Positions 31,472 to 40,980 of a DNA stretch of 64,000 nucleotides are shown here, piece after piece. The stretch is from Mesorhizobium xinjiangense (GTDB lineage: Bacteria > Pseudomonadota > Alphaproteobacteria > Rhizobiales > Rhizobiaceae). A model generated the notes under the pieces. The model was not told the origin of the DNA, made no database searches, and saw only the letters and a list, made by a program, of their open reading frames with translations. The stretch's first letter is position 1. Each line of letters starts with the position of its first letter. Both the position numbers and the translations under genes were made by a program. Location: the NCBI RefSeq assembly GCF_009749525.1, contig NZ_WOAC01000007.1, positions 120,950 to 184,949 on the forward strand. The letters are read 5' to 3'.

Positions 31472-32683
31472 TTAAAAGCGCTTCAGCGCCACGACCGCAT
31501 TCGTACCGCCGAAAGCAAAGGCGTTGCTCAATGTCGCGCGCACCTCGCGCCGGCGCGCCGCGTTGGGCGTGACGTCGAGATCGCAGGCGCCGTCGGCTTC
31601 GCGGTAGCCCATGGTCGGCGGAATGATGCCCTCGCGCAGCGCCATGACGCAGGCGATCATTTCCAGGGCCCCGGAGGCACCCAGGCAATGGCCGTGCATC
31701 GATTTGGTGGAAGAGACCGAAAGGTCATCTGCGGCAGCGCCGAAGACCCGGCGGATGGCGGCCGTCTCGATCTCGTCATTGGCCTTGGTGCCGGTGCCGT
31801 GAGCGTTGATATAGTCGATGTCGGCAGGCGCCAGACCCGCATCGCGAAGGCAGTTCTGCATCGCCCTGGCCGGCCCGTCCACCGTCGGGGCAACGATATC
31901 GGCGGCGTCGGCCGTCATGCCGATGCCGGCGAGTTCGGCCAGAATGGGCGCACCGCGTGCCTCGGCATGGTCCAGCGTCTCGAGAACCGCCATACCGGCC
32001 CCCTCGCCCAGCACCAGGCCGTCGCGGTCGGCCGAAAAGGGGCGGCAGGCCTGTTTCGACAAGACGCGCAGCGCCTCCCAGGCCTTCAGCACGCCATAGA
32101 TGAGCGGTGCATCCGTGCCGCCGGCGACGACCGCATCGGCACGGCCGGCCCGCAATTGGTCGACAGCGGCGGCGAATGCGTGATTGGACGAGGAACAGGC
32201 CGACGTGACCCCGAAGACCGGGCCGCGCAGCCCGTGCACCATGCTCACCTGCCCGGCCGCCGCGCCCGGCATGACGCGCGGCACGGTGAAGACATTGGCG
32301 CGCTTCCTGCCGTCCAGGAACACGGCCCGGTAATTCTCCTCGATCGCCTCCCAGCCGCACACCCCGGTGCCGACCACCGCGCCGACACGCGCGGCGTCGA
32401 GATCGTCGACCACCAGACCCGCATTCCCCAGCGCCTCGCCGGCGGCGATTACCGCCAGTACACTGAAACGGTCCATGGTGATGGCCTGGCGGCGCTCGAA
32501 GGGCAATGGCGGCAGTTCGGCGATCTCGCCGCCGATGCGCGCCTTCAATTCATGCAGCGGGGTGGTCGTGATCTCGGCGATACCGACCTTGCCGGCGCGC
32601 ATGGACTGCCGGATCGCCTCTGCATTGTTGCCCAGGCTGCAAATGCCGCCGAGCCCGGTGACGACGATGCGGGGGCTGGCCAT
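31472..32683 (-). CDS. Beta-ketoacyl-ACP synthase II-like (FabF/NodE family)
   Basis: 403-aa condensing enzyme. Cys nucleophile in [14 protein letters not shown] (~residue 165), first His in [13 protein letters not shown], second in [18 protein letters not shown]. It starts 1 nt after the stop of a dedicated acyl carrier protein, so the two form a small fatty-acyl or polyketide-like elongation pair, similar in layout to nodF-nodE, rather than the main fab operon. Confidence 0.92.
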   Translation of the reverse strand: MASPRIVVTGLGGICSLGNNAEAIRQSMRAGKVGIAEITTTPLHELKARIGGEIAELPPLPFERRQAITMDRFSVLAVIAAGEALGNAGLVVDDLDAARVGAVVGTGVCGWEAIEENYRAVFLDGRKRANVFTVPRVMPGAAAGQVSMVHGLRGPVFGVTSACSSSNHAFAAAVDQLRAGRADAVVAGGTDAPLIYGVLKAWEALRVLSKQACRPFSADRDGLVLGEGAGMAVLETLDHAEARGAPILAELAGIGMTADAADIVAPTVDGPARAMQNCLRDAGLAPADIDYINAHGTGTKANDEIETAAIRRVFGAAADDLSVSSTKSMHGHCLGASGALEMIACVMALREGIIPPTMGYREADGACDLDVTPNAARRREVRATLSNAFAFGGTNAVVALKRF

Positions 32684-32684
32684 A

Positions 32685-32939
32685 TCAGCTCTTCTGCTGG
32701 ATCAGGCCGCGCACCGCGTCGACGATGTCCCCGACATTGCGCATCCGTTCCCAGGCGCTTGCCGTGTCCATCTCGACCTCGATGCCGTAGCGCTCCTCCA
32801 TGTCGAAGATGATTTCGGTCAGTTCCAGTGAATGGATGCCCAGTTCGCCGAGTTCCGTATCGCGGCCGATCGGCCCGTTTGGCCTGTCGAGATGCTGGCC
32901 AAGCTTGGCAATGATCTCGGCTTCGAGTTGATCCGTCAT
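32685..32939 (-). CDS. Acyl carrier protein
   Basis: 84-aa [23 protein letters not shown]. The phosphopantetheine Ser is preceded by His instead of the usual Asp (HSL rather than DSL). The rest ([32 protein letters not shown]) is close to specialised rhizobial ACPs. ATG 32939 is the only start that begins at the helix 1 region; the open frame extends to 33068. Divergent from ureD with about 160 nt between. Confidence 0.9.
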   Translation of the reverse strand: MTDQLEAEIIAKLGQHLDRPNGPIGRDTELGELGIHSLELTEIIFDMEERYGIEVEMDTASAWERMRNVGDIVDAVRGLIQQKS

Positions 32940-33100
32940 GCGTCGTCGCCCTCGCTTTCGCTCCGGGAAGCGCCCCCTCAGCCGCCTGCCAACTTTTAGC
33001 CTTAATTGAGCGCGGCCACAACTGAGCGGCCGCGAGGCTCGATCGCACAGCGTTTCACCCCGGGGCAAGATGCTCTAATCTGCCGCCACGGAGGTGTCCC

Positions 33101-33937
33101 TTGTCCATCGAACCAGCAATTGATCCAGGCTTGAAATCGCAGCGCGTCAGGGCGCGCGGCGCGCTCTGCGTGACGCGGCGCGCGGGGCGCACGCGCATTC
33201 AGCGGATGTTTCAGGAAGGCGCCGCCAAGATCCGGCTGCCGCAAGGCGAGGACCCGCTGCAGGCGGTGCTCATCAACACGGCGGGCGGACTGACGGGTGG
33301 CGATTCGCTGGAATGGGCTTTCGAGGTCGGCGACGACGCTTCGGCGATCCTCACCACGCAGGCCTGCGAGCGGGCCTACCGCTCGGCGGCTGGCACGGCG
33401 ACGGTCTCCACGTCGATCGCGGTGGGCGCCGGTGGCCGGGTTTGCTGGCTGCCGCAGGAGACGATCCTGTTCGACGGCAGCGCGCTCAGGCGCCGCCTCG
33501 AGGTCGATCTGGCGCCGGACGCCGAAGGGCTCTTCCTCGAAGCGACGATCTTCGGCCGCACGGCCATGGGCGAGGTGGTGAGGCGCGCCGAGTTCCGCGA
33601 CCGCTGGCGGGTCCGTCAATCCGGGCGGCTCGTGCATGCCGAGGATTTCGCCATCGGCCCGATGATCGCCGATCGGCTCGGGCGACGGGCCGTTACGCTG
33701 GGCGGCGCCGCTGTCGCAACCGTTCTCCTGGTCGCGCCCGAGGCGCCGGAGCGGCTCGAGGCGGCGCGCGCGATCATGGGCGAGGATGGCGGCGCCAGCG
33801 CCTGGCAGGTTGGCGATACTGGCAAGCTTCTTGCACGGCTTTGCTGCAAGGACGGTTACCATCTGCGCAAACGCCTGGTTGCGCTGCTTGAACTGCTCAA
33901 TGAACGGGCAGGCCTGCCCAAAGTGTGGTCACTGTAG
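33101..33937 (+). CDS. ureD: Urease accessory protein UreD
   Basis: 278-aa scaffold for nickel insertion into urease, acting with UreF and UreG. Typical blocks: [38 protein letters not shown] and [21 protein letters not shown] start at 33101 has GGAGG 6 nt before it and no better ATG exists. First gene of the urease operon. Confidence 0.95.
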   Translation: MSIEPAIDPGLKSQRVRARGALCVTRRAGRTRIQRMFQEGAAKIRLPQGEDPLQAVLINTAGGLTGGDSLEWAFEVGDDASAILTTQACERAYRSAAGTATVSTSIAVGAGGRVCWLPQETILFDGSALRRRLEVDLAPDAEGLFLEATIFGRTAMGEVVRRAEFRDRWRVRQSGRLVHAEDFAIGPMIADRLGRRAVTLGGAAVATVLLVAPEAPERLEAARAIMGEDGGASAWQVGDTGKLLARLCCKDGYHLRKRLVALLELLNERAGLPKVWSL

Positions 33938-33950
33938 GAGAAAGACACGG

Positions 33951-34253
33951 ATGAACCTGACGCCCCGCGAGAAGGACAAGCTGCTGGTCGCAATGGCGGC
34001 GATGGTCGCGCGCCGACGGCTGGAGCGCGGCGTGAAGCTCAACCATCCCGAAGCGGTCGCGCTGATCACCGATTTCGTCGTCGAGGGCGCGCGCGACGGT
34101 CGCTCCGTGGCCGATCTGATGGAGGCGGGTGCGCATGTCGTTGGTCGCGAGCAGGTGATGGAGGGCGTCGCCGAAATGATCCACGACGTGCAGGTGGAAG
34201 CCACCTTTCCCGACGGCACCAAGCTGGTCACCGTTCACGAACCGATCCGCTGA
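33951..34253 (+). CDS. ureA: Urease gamma subunit
   Basis: 100-aa structural subunit: [40 protein letters not shown] and the C-terminus [20 protein letters not shown] upstream of ATG 33951; 13 nt after ureD. Confidence 0.98.
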   Translation: MNLTPREKDKLLVAMAAMVARRRLERGVKLNHPEAVALITDFVVEGARDGRSVADLMEAGAHVVGREQVMEGVAEMIHDVQVEATFPDGTKLVTVHEPIR

Positions 34254-34294
34254 CATCGCCAATGGGCCGAGTGACAATCATGAGAGGGACATCC

Positions 34295-34873
34295 ATGCTC
34301 AGAAAAGCCGCCATAGCCGCCGCCATGCTCGCCGCCGGCACCATGCCCGCATTCGCCCATCTCGACCCGGCCGAGCACGGCTCCTTCATGGCCGGTTTCA
34401 CCCATCCGCTCTTCGGCGCCGACCATATTCTGGCGATGGTGGCGGTGGGGCTGTGGGCGGCGATGCTCGGCAGGCGGGCGCTGTGGCTGGTGCCGGGCGC
34501 CTTTGTCGGCACGATGATGATCGGCTTCCTGGCGGCCGCGGCGGGGCTGGCCCTGCCTTTCGTCGAACCGATGATCCTCGCCTCGGTCGTCGTGATCGGC
34601 CTCATGGTCGCCATGGCCTTCGCGGTTTCTGCGCCGGCCGGCATGGCCGTCGTCGGCGTCTTCGCCCTTTTTCACGGGCATGCGCATGGCGGCGAGATGG
34701 GTCAGGCCGGGCTACTCGGCTACGCTCTCGGCTTCGCCGCCGCCACCGCAATGCTGCATCTGGCCGGCATCGGCCTGGGGCTGGCGTTCGGCACATTTGC
34801 CGGGCGGTGGACAACGCGCGCCGCCGGCGTGGTGACGGCGCTCGCCGGCCTCTGGCTGGCGGCAGGCGTCTGA
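34295..34873 (+). CDS. HupE/UreJ-family nickel permease-like protein
   Basis: 192-aa membrane protein. Signal-like first segment ([18 protein letters not shown]), then [20 protein letters not shown] and [20 protein letters not shown]: the two His-rich signatures of HupE/UreJ secondary nickel or cobalt transporters. Six or seven hydrophobic segments. ATG 34295 chosen with GAGAGGG upstream; 34280 is an alternative. It likely feeds Ni2+ to urease. Confidence 0.92.
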   Translation: MLRKAAIAAAMLAAGTMPAFAHLDPAEHGSFMAGFTHPLFGADHILAMVAVGLWAAMLGRRALWLVPGAFVGTMMIGFLAAAAGLALPFVEPMILASVVVIGLMVAMAFAVSAPAGMAVVGVFALFHGHAHGGEMGQAGLLGYALGFAAATAMLHLAGIGLGLAFGTFAGRWTTRAAGVVTALAGLWLAAGV

Positions 34874-34929
34874 GGGCTCAGATAAGGACAGCGGTCACGA
34901 AGGCGCGGCAAGCGCGCGAGGAGGCGTCA

Positions 34930-35235
34930 ATGATCCCCGGTGAAATCATTCCTGCGGCAGGCGAGATCGAGCTGAATGCCGGTCGGCCGTCGGTCGTCAT
35001 CACGGTCGCCAATACCGGCGACCGGCCGATCCAGGTCGGTTCGCACTACCATTTCTTCGAAACCAATGAAGGGCTCCGGTTCGACCGCGACAAGGCACGC
35101 GGCATGCGCCTCGACATCGCGGCCGGCACGGCCGTGCGCTTCGAGCCAGGCCAGAAACGCGACGTCACACTGGTGCCGCTGGCCGGAGCGCGCACGATCT
35201 TCGGCTTCCAGCAGAAGATCATGGGCAAGCTCTAG
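34930..35235 (+). CDS. ureB: Urease beta subunit
   Basis: 101-aa subunit: [39 protein letters not shown] and [20 protein letters not shown] are diagnostic. GAGGAGG lies just upstream of ATG 34930. Confidence 0.98.
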   Translation: MIPGEIIPAAGEIELNAGRPSVVITVANTGDRPIQVGSHYHFFETNEGLRFDRDKARGMRLDIAAGTAVRFEPGQKRDVTLVPLAGARTIFGFQQKIMGKL

Positions 35236-35280
35236 GTGACCCGGCCGGCGCCGCATGCCATGGCCGTACGCAACCGGCGG

Positions 35281-35778
35281 TCAGCCCGCCGGCTTCGCGG
35301 CGGCGTAAATGACGACGTCGCGGTCGTGGAATTCGATCGCCAGAATGTCGCGCAACAGAATCTGACGCGAATCGATCGCGTGGTAGAGCATCGCATTGCC
35401 TTCCAGTTCCTGGCGAAGCTGCGTGATCTCGTCCTTGTGCTCTTGGAGCTTGGCCTCGACCTCCGGCGGCGGACCGCCCTCGGTGACCGCGGAATCGGTC
35501 AGGAAGACGATATCGACCTTGTCGAGCATCGTCGTCTTGCGCACGGTGCTGATGTTGTTGCCCGTGGCCTCGATCGCCCTGATCACGCGCCCGGTGTCGG
35601 CTGCCGCCTCGACCTCTTCTTCCTGGACTTCAGACCCGATGATCTTCTCGATCGCTTCGGGATCGTCCAGACCCTGCGCCTGCAGGCCCGGAGCGACCGA
35701 CAAGGCCGCCAGCAGCAAGGCGCTCGCCGCCGTCATCCTGACGACGCCGGACGGGTGCATGGTGGCTGTTTCGTGCAA
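35281..35778 (-). CDS. Exported protein of unknown function, antisense inside the urease operon
   Basis: About 165 aa. Signal peptide MTAASALLLAALSVAPGLQA, then an acidic helical region (EAIEKIIGSEVQEEEVEAAA), a stretch resembling a domain core (AIEATGNNISTVRKTTMLDK, VDIVFLTDSAVT), a coiled-coil-like EAKLQEHKDEITQLRQELEG and the C-terminus HDRDVVIYAAAKPAG. Several starts are possible: TTG 35778 (GGGGAG upstream), ATG 35760, ATG 35736. It lies on the opposite strand between ureB and ureC. No family recognised. Confidence 0.72.
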   Translation of the reverse strand: MHETATMHPSGVVRMTAASALLLAALSVAPGLQAQGLDDPEAIEKIIGSEVQEEEVEAAADTGRVIRAIEATGNNISTVRKTTMLDKVDIVFLTDSAVTEGGPPPEVEAKLQEHKDEITQLRQELEGNAMLYHAIDSRQILLRDILAIEFHDRDVVIYAAAKPAG

Positions 35779-35938
35779 TTGCGCTCTCCCCTGACTGTTA
35801 CTGTCCTTGGCTCGATTCTGTTCAACGCGCCCATCGCGCTGACGGTTCCGAATACGCCAGGCAAGCAGGTCTATCCGCCCATTTTGCGGCATGGCGCCGG
35901 CTCACGCCGGATTGCCGCTTGTTGAAGGAGCAAAACAG

Positions 35939-37651
35939 ATGCCCGCCCGGATTTCCCGCCCTTCCTACGCGCAGATGTTCGGTCCGACAACCGGCGACAA
36001 GGTGCGTCTGGCCGATACGGAACTGTTCATCGAGGTCGAAAAGGATTTCTCCACATATGGCGAGGAGGTCAAGTTTGGCGGCGGCAAGGTGATCCGCGAC
36101 GGTATGGGCCAAAGCCAGGCGACGCGCGCCGAGGGTGCGGTCGACACGGTCATCACGAACGCGCTGGTGGTCGACCATGGCGGCATCTACAAGGCCGATA
36201 TCGGACTGAAGGACGGACGAATCCACGCCATCGGCAAGGCCGGTAATCCCGACACGCAGCCCGGCGTGACGATCGTCGTCGGCCCCGGCACCGAGGCGAT
36301 TGCCGGCGAGGGCAGGATCCTGACGGCCGGCGGTTTCGACGCCCATATCCACTTCATCTGCCCGCAGCAGATCGAGGAGGCGCTGCATAGCGGGCTGACC
36401 ACAATGCTGGGCGGCGGCACCGGGCCGGCGCACGGCACGCTCGCCACCACCTGCACGCCCGGCCCCTGGCATATCGGTCGGATGATCCAGTCCTTCGACG
36501 CCTTTCCAATGAATATCGGGCTTTCGGGCAAGGGCAACGCGTCGCTGCCCGGCGCGCTGGAGGAGATGGTGCTGGGTGGCGCCTGCGCACTCAAGCTGCA
36601 CGAGGACTGGGGCACCACGCCGGCGGCCATCGACAATTGCCTGTCGGTCGCCGACGAATACGACGTGCAGGTGATGATCCACACCGACACGCTCAACGAG
36701 AGCGGCTTCGTGGAAAACACCATCGCCGCCTTCAAGGATCGCACGATCCACGCCTTCCACACCGAGGGTGCGGGCGGCGGGCACGCGCCGGACATCATCA
36801 AGGTGTGCGGCCATCAAAACGTCATCCCCTCCTCGACCAACCCGACGCGGCCCTACACGGTCAACACGATCGCCGAGCATCTCGACATGCTGATGGTGTG
36901 CCATCACCTTTCGCCGTCGATCCCCGAGGACATCGCCTTTGCCGAAAGCCGCATCCGCAAGGAGACGATCGCGGCCGAGGACATCCTGCACGACATGGGC
37001 GCCTTTTCCATCATCGCCTCCGACAGCCAGGCGATGGGACGCGTCGGCGAGGTCATCATCCGCACTTGGCAGACGGCCGACAAGATGAAGCGCCAGCGCG
37101 GGCGGCTGAAAGAGGAGACGGGCGACAACGACAATTACCGAGTGCGCCGCTACATTGCCAAATACACGATCAATCCGGCGATCGCGCACGGAATTGCGCA
37201 CGAGATCGGCTCGATCGAGGTGGGAAAACGCGCCGACCTCGTGCTGTGGAACCCGGCCTTCTTCGGCGTCAAGCCCGACATGGTGCTGATCGGCGGTTCG
37301 ATCGCGGCCGCGCCCATGGGCGACCCCAATGCGTCGATCCCGACGCCGCAGCCGGTGCATATGCGCCCTATGTTCGGCGCTTTCGGCAAGGCGATCACCA
37401 ATTCCTCGGTAACCTTCGTTTCCCGCGCCGCGCTGGATGCGGGGCTGAAGGAGACGCTCGGCGTGGAAAAGGCGATGGTGGCCGTCGAAAACACGCGCGG
37501 CGGCATCGGCAAGCGCTCCATGATCCTGAACGACGCCACGCCGCATATCGAGGTCGACCCGGAGACCTATGAGGTGCGTGCCGACGGCGAACTCATCACC
37601 TGCGAGCCGGCAACGGTCCTGCCGATGGCGCAGCGCTACTTCCTGTTTTGA
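35939..37651 (+). CDS. ureC: Urease alpha subunit
   Basis: 570-aa catalytic subunit with the dinuclear nickel site. [20 protein letters not shown] opens it; [14 protein letters not shown] supplies two His, [18 protein letters not shown] is conserved, [18 protein letters not shown] contains the carbamylated Lys, then [16 protein letters not shown] and [17 protein letters not shown], and [16 protein letters not shown] holds the flap Cys/His. AAGGAG precedes ATG 35939. Confidence 0.98.
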   Translation: MPARISRPSYAQMFGPTTGDKVRLADTELFIEVEKDFSTYGEEVKFGGGKVIRDGMGQSQATRAEGAVDTVITNALVVDHGGIYKADIGLKDGRIHAIGKAGNPDTQPGVTIVVGPGTEAIAGEGRILTAGGFDAHIHFICPQQIEEALHSGLTTMLGGGTGPAHGTLATTCTPGPWHIGRMIQSFDAFPMNIGLSGKGNASLPGALEEMVLGGACALKLHEDWGTTPAAIDNCLSVADEYDVQVMIHTDTLNESGFVENTIAAFKDRTIHAFHTEGAGGGHAPDIIKVCGHQNVIPSSTNPTRPYTVNTIAEHLDMLMVCHHLSPSIPEDIAFAESRIRKETIAAEDILHDMGAFSIIASDSQAMGRVGEVIIRTWQTADKMKRQRGRLKEETGDNDNYRVRRYIAKYTINPAIAHGIAHEIGSIEVGKRADLVLWNPAFFGVKPDMVLIGGSIAAAPMGDPNASIPTPQPVHMRPMFGAFGKAITNSSVTFVSRAALDAGLKETLGVEKAMVAVENTRGGIGKRSMILNDATPHIEVDPETYEVRADGELITCEPATVLPMAQRYFLF

Positions 37652-37762
37652 GGCCACAAAGGATCATGGCGCCGGGGGCGCTGCCGGCAAGGCCGACCAT
37701 CGGCTTTTGCACGCATATCGGGAGCTTGATCCCGCGCGCGGGCGTCCGTAACGTCTGTTGCA

Positions 37763-38353
37763 ATGGAACACACAGCCGCACTGCCGGAAGCCTTTCCGCA
37801 CATCCGTATCGTCATGGGGATGGTCATCGGTCTGGGCGTCACGCGACTCCTGTCGGGCGTGGCGCGCATCATCCAGCATCCAAAGCAATACCCGCTCTAT
37901 CCGGTGCATCTCGCCTGGGTCGTCTCGCTGCTCTTGATGCTGGTGCACTACTGGTGGTGGGAGTTTGGTCTTTTCTCCGTGCATCAGTGGACGTTCGGCA
38001 TCTATCTGTTCATCGTCAGCTATGCCATCGCCCTGTTCCTGCTCTGCGCGCTGCTGTTTCCCGATTCCATGCAGGACTACACGAGCTACAAGGACTACTT
38101 TCTGGCCCGCCGCGCCTGGTTCTTCGGCCTGCTGGCGGCCACATACGGCCTCGACATCGTCGACACGCTGATCAAGGGCAGCGAGCATTTCGCCCGATTT
38201 GGCACCGAATACCTGTTGCGCACGCCGCTTTTCATAGCGCTGTGCGCGGTGGCGATCGCGACGCGCAACATGTATTTTCACGTCGCTTTCGTCGTCTTCG
38301 CGCTGGTCTACCAGATATCGTGGATATTCAGGCTCTTCGACACGATCGCCTGA
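37763..38353 (+). CDS. Membrane protein of unknown function
   Basis: 196-aa integral membrane protein with about six hydrophobic segments: VMGMVIGLGVTRLLSGVA, HLAWVVSLLLMLVHYWWWEF, IYLFIVSYAIALFLLCALL, FFGLLAATYGL, TPLFIALCAVAIATRN and VAFVVFALVYQISWIF. Aromatic-rich second helix (HYWWWEF). No named family recognised. Lies after ureC with 111 nt between and before the block of palindromes. Confidence 0.75.
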   Translation: MEHTAALPEAFPHIRIVMGMVIGLGVTRLLSGVARIIQHPKQYPLYPVHLAWVVSLLLMLVHYWWWEFGLFSVHQWTFGIYLFIVSYAIALFLLCALLFPDSMQDYTSYKDYFLARRAWFFGLLAATYGLDIVDTLIKGSEHFARFGTEYLLRTPLFIALCAVAIATRNMYFHVAFVVFALVYQISWIFRLFDTIA

Positions 38354-38364
38354 TCAAGCGAGCG

Positions 38365-38442
38365 CTAGTGGTTCGATTCCGACATTTGCATCCCACCTGC
38401 ATCAAGCAATCAAGCAAATGTCGGATTCAGGAGAACCACTAG
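38365..38442. repeat. Large inverted repeat 1 (intergenic palindromic element)
   Basis: Left arm CTAGTGGTTC-GATTCCGACATTTGC (38365-38389), right arm GCAAATGTCGGATTC followed by GAACCACTAG (38414-38442), with a short bulge. About 25 paired bases, loop of ~24 nt containing TGCATC / CATCAAGC. Ends in CTAG-type termini. Confidence 0.85.
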
Positions 38443-38454
38443 TAACTAATTGAT

Positions 38455-38535
38455 TCTAGTGGAGCTTTGAATTTGACATTTGATATGGCGGTTGACACGT
38501 ACCGAGGACTCAAATGTCAAATTCACTCCACTAGA
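38455..38535. repeat. Large inverted repeat 2
   Basis: Left arm TCTAGTGGA...GAATTTGACATTTGA (38455-38482), right arm TCAAATGTCAAATTC...TCCACTAGA (38510-38535). Same overall design and the same CTAGTGG terminus as repeat 1, but different inner sequence, so the two are related elements lying side by side. Confidence 0.85.
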
Positions 38536-38578
38536 CATGTCCCGCTCAAACGGAACCGTTTGAGCGAAAGGTACATGT
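38535..38578. repeat. Inverted repeat 3 (GCTCAAACGG palindrome)
   Basis: Perfect 10-bp stem GCTCAAACGG / CCGTTTGAGC with a 2-nt centre (38544-38565), flanked by ACATGT on both sides (38535-38540 and 38573-38578). It abuts repeat 2 directly. Confidence 0.8.
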
Positions 38579-38630
38579 TCCAGCATATTGATCTGGCGTG
38601 CGTTCATTCACTATGGGAGGTTCATTGCAC

Positions 38631-39233
38631 ATGTACAAAGCCGTCGGTCCGCGCAGATCGCGCGTCAGCCGCGTCCTCTGGATGCTGGAGGAACTGGAAG
38701 CGCCGTATGAATTCGTCGAGATGGGTCTGCGCTCGCCCGAATTGCGCGCGCTCAACCCGTCGGGCAAGGCACCGGCGCTGGTCGATGGCGATCTGGTGGT
38801 GACGGATTCAGCGGCAATCTGCTGCTATCTGGCCGAAAAGCATGCCGACAAAGGCATGGGTGCCAATCCCGGCCTTGCCGGGCGCGCCGAGCTCGACAGC
38901 TGGATGCACTTTCTCCAATCCGAGCTCGAAGCGCCCCTGTGGATCAAGCTCAGGCATCGCTTCATTCTGCCGCAGGAGTTCCGCGCCGACGTCGGACCGG
39001 CGACGGCGCATGATTTCGCCAACGAGGTCGGGACACTGGAGCGGCGGCTCGGCGAGCGCCGATATGCGCTGGGCGGCCGCTTTTCCGCCGTCGACGTCAT
39101 ACTCGGCGAAATCGGCGGATGGGCGCGCGGCGCCAAGTTCGCCATCCAGTCGGAACGCGTGAACGCTTATCTCGACCACGTCCTTGCCCGGCCGGCGCGC
39201 GCCCGCGCGCAGGCCAATGGCGGCGCACATTGA
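38631..39233 (+). CDS. Glutathione S-transferase family protein
   Basis: 200-aa GST. N-terminal thioredoxin fold: RSRVSRVLWMLEELEAPYEF, LRALNPSGKAPALVDGDLVV and TDSAAICCYLAEKH (glutathione-binding Ser after Asp); C-terminal helical domain GRFSAVDVILGEIGGWAR. GGGAGG lies 10 nt before ATG 38631. Inserted between ureC and ureE; no link to urease known. Confidence 0.92.
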   Translation: MYKAVGPRRSRVSRVLWMLEELEAPYEFVEMGLRSPELRALNPSGKAPALVDGDLVVTDSAAICCYLAEKHADKGMGANPGLAGRAELDSWMHFLQSELEAPLWIKLRHRFILPQEFRADVGPATAHDFANEVGTLERRLGERRYALGGRFSAVDVILGEIGGWARGAKFAIQSERVNAYLDHVLARPARARAQANGGAH

Positions 39234-39265
39234 GCCGAGAGGCTTGCCCTGGCGTCGTGCATAAT

Positions 39266-39280
39266 CAATAATAGTTATTG
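39266..39280. promoter_or_regulatory. Candidate parDE operator
   Basis: Short palindrome CAATAA-TAG-TTATTG in an AT-rich patch 22 nt upstream of the antitoxin start, the position of an autoregulatory site. Confidence 0.45.
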
Positions 39281-39302
39281 GATTTGCAGCGAGGATCACA
39301 TC

Positions 39303-39569
39303 ATGGCCGTCAGCGCCGATCTCGGAAAGCCGCTCGAGGAATTCGTCGAAAGCCTGGTCAAATCGGGCCGCTACCGCTCGCGCTCGGAAGTGTTGCGCGA
39401 GGGCATTCGGCTGGTGCAGGAACGCGAGGCGAAACTGGCGGCGCTGGACGCCGTGCTGGCAGAGGCGCTGGACGATCTTGATGCGGGTCGGACCGAGCCT
39501 ATCGGTGACGTCTTCAACGAATTGAAGGCCGAACTGCTTGCCATGGCCGGAGCCCGGCATGAGGGTTGA
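39303..39569 (+). CDS. parD: ParD-type antitoxin
   Basis: 88-aa ribbon-helix-helix antitoxin: MAVSADLGKPLEEFVESLVK, SGRYRSRSEVLREGIRLVQE REAKL. GAGGA 7 nt before ATG 39303. Overlaps the toxin gene by 11 nt. Confidence 0.94.
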   Translation: MAVSADLGKPLEEFVESLVKSGRYRSRSEVLREGIRLVQEREAKLAALDAVLAEALDDLDAGRTEPIGDVFNELKAELLAMAGARHEG

Positions 39570-39861
39570 AATCGCGCGCAAGGCGCGCAGCGATCTGCGC
39601 GGCATCGCGCTCTTCATCGCCTCGGACAACCCTCGTCGTGCCCTCACTTTTTATGAAGAGTTGCAGGCCGCATGCGAATCCCTGGCGCTTCATTCAGACC
39701 GCTATCCGATTGTGCGCAATCACGGTCACCTCAATATTCGCAGACGGCCCTACGGCCGTTATCTGATCTATTATTGCGTCGATGAAAGGAAGGTGACCGT
39801 TCTTCGTGTGGTACACGGCGCCATGAGTGACGAACGCATATTTGGTGAAAGGGACCAATGA
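39559..39861 (+). CDS. parE: ParE-type toxin
   Basis: 100-aa RelE/ParE-fold toxin: [39 protein letters not shown] and [38 protein letters not shown] 39559 overlaps parD; its stop overlaps the ureE start by 4 nt (ATGA), so toxin and urease chaperone are probably translated together. Confidence 0.93.
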   Translation: MRVEIARKARSDLRGIALFIASDNPRRALTFYEELQAACESLALHSDRYPIVRNHGHLNIRRRPYGRYLIYYCVDERKVTVLRVVHGAMSDERIFGERDQ

Positions 39862-40316
39862 CCACCTGCTCTTCGATCATCCGCGCATTCACCGATCCGG
39901 CCGGCACGATCACGCTTGATGAAACGGCGCGCCACCGGCGCCGCATGGCGATGGTCTCCGACAACGGCATTTCCTTCCTGCTCGACCTGCCCGAGGCACG
40001 CCATATCCGCCACGGCGACGGGCTGCTGCTCGATGACGGGCGAGTGATCAAAGTCGTCGCCGAAGCGGAGGAATTGCTCGAGATCCGCGCCCGCGATCGC
40101 CTGCATCTGATCGAACTGGCCTGGCATATCGGCAACCGCCACCTGGCCGCACAGATCGAGCCCGAGCGCGTCCTGATCCGGCGCGATCATGTCATCGAGG
40201 CGATGCTGGAAGGCCTCGGCGCGACGGTGGCCCCGGTCGTCGAGATCTTCGAGCCGGTGGGCGGCGCCTATTCCGGCCACGCGCATGGCCACGAGCATCA
40301 TCACCACCATGACTGA
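39858..40316 (+). CDS. ureE: Urease accessory protein UreE (nickel metallochaperone)
   Basis: 152-aa nickel chaperone. N-terminal peptide-binding domain ([20 protein letters not shown]), then the metal-binding domain [20 protein letters not shown] with the central His, [20 protein letters not shown], and a His-rich tail [15 protein letters not shown] 39858 overlaps parE (ATGA). Followed by ureF with an 8-nt overlap. Confidence 0.96.
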   Translation: MTTCSSIIRAFTDPAGTITLDETARHRRRMAMVSDNGISFLLDLPEARHIRHGDGLLLDDGRVIKVVAEAEELLEIRARDRLHLIELAWHIGNRHLAAQIEPERVLIRRDHVIEAMLEGLGATVAPVVEIFEPVGGAYSGHAHGHEHHHHHD

Positions 40317-40980
40317 CACGCATTCGGGCCCGGCGCTGCTGCGCCTCCTGACCTGGCTGTCGCCGGCCTTTCCCGTCGGCGCCTTCAGCTACAGCCACGG
40401 CCTGGAGAGCGCGGTGGCCGACGGGCTGGTCACGGATGGCGAACAGCTCTTCGAGTGGATCGAGACGCTGGTTGAGTCCGGTTCAGGCTGGAACGACGCG
40501 GTGCTTCTTTGCGAGAGCTGGCGCCGTGCGCGCGATGGTGGCGAGCTGACAGAGCCGGCCTATCTAGCCGAGGCCCTTGCCGGCTCGGCCGAACGGCACA
40601 TGGAAAGCAGATTGCAGGGCGCGGCCTTTCTGACGGCCGCCGCCAACTGGCCGCATCCGGCCGCCGCTCGCCTGCCGGAACGCTGCCCCTACCCTGTGGC
40701 CGTCGGCACAATCTGCGGCGTCCATGGCATCGCCTGCGCCGACGCGGCTGGCGCCTACCTGCACGCTTTCGCCTCCAACCTGATTCAGGCGGCCATCCGG
40801 CTCGGCGTTGTCGGCCAGCGCGACGCGACGGCCGTCCTGGCGAGATTGGAGCCGGTCATCCTCGCAACAGCGAATCGCGCGGCACGCTCCGGGCTTGACG
40901 ATCTCGGCACGGCTACGATCCTGTCGGAAATCGCCGCAATGCGGCATGAAACCCAACATACGAGACTGTTTCGCTCATGA
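40309..40980 (+). CDS. ureF: Urease accessory protein UreF
   Basis: 223-aa all-helical protein acting as gatekeeper of the UreD-UreF-UreG complex. Blocks: [59 protein letters not shown] 40309 overlaps ureE by 8 nt; its own stop overlaps ureG by 4 nt (ATGA). Confidence 0.96.
   Translation: MTDTHSGPALLRLLTWLSPAFPVGAFSYSHGLESAVADGLVTDGEQLFEWIETLVESGSGWNDAVLLCESWRRARDGGELTEPAYLAEALAGSAERHMESRLQGAAFLTAAANWPHPAAARLPERCPYPVAVGTICGVHGIACADAAGAYLHAFASNLIQAAIRLGVVGQRDATAVLARLEPVILATANRAARSGLDDLGTATILSEIAAMRHETQHTRLFRS

Noticed and set aside
35822..37657. 611-codon minus-strand open frame
   Set aside because: Antisense shadow of ureC; the plus strand has all urease active-site blocks.
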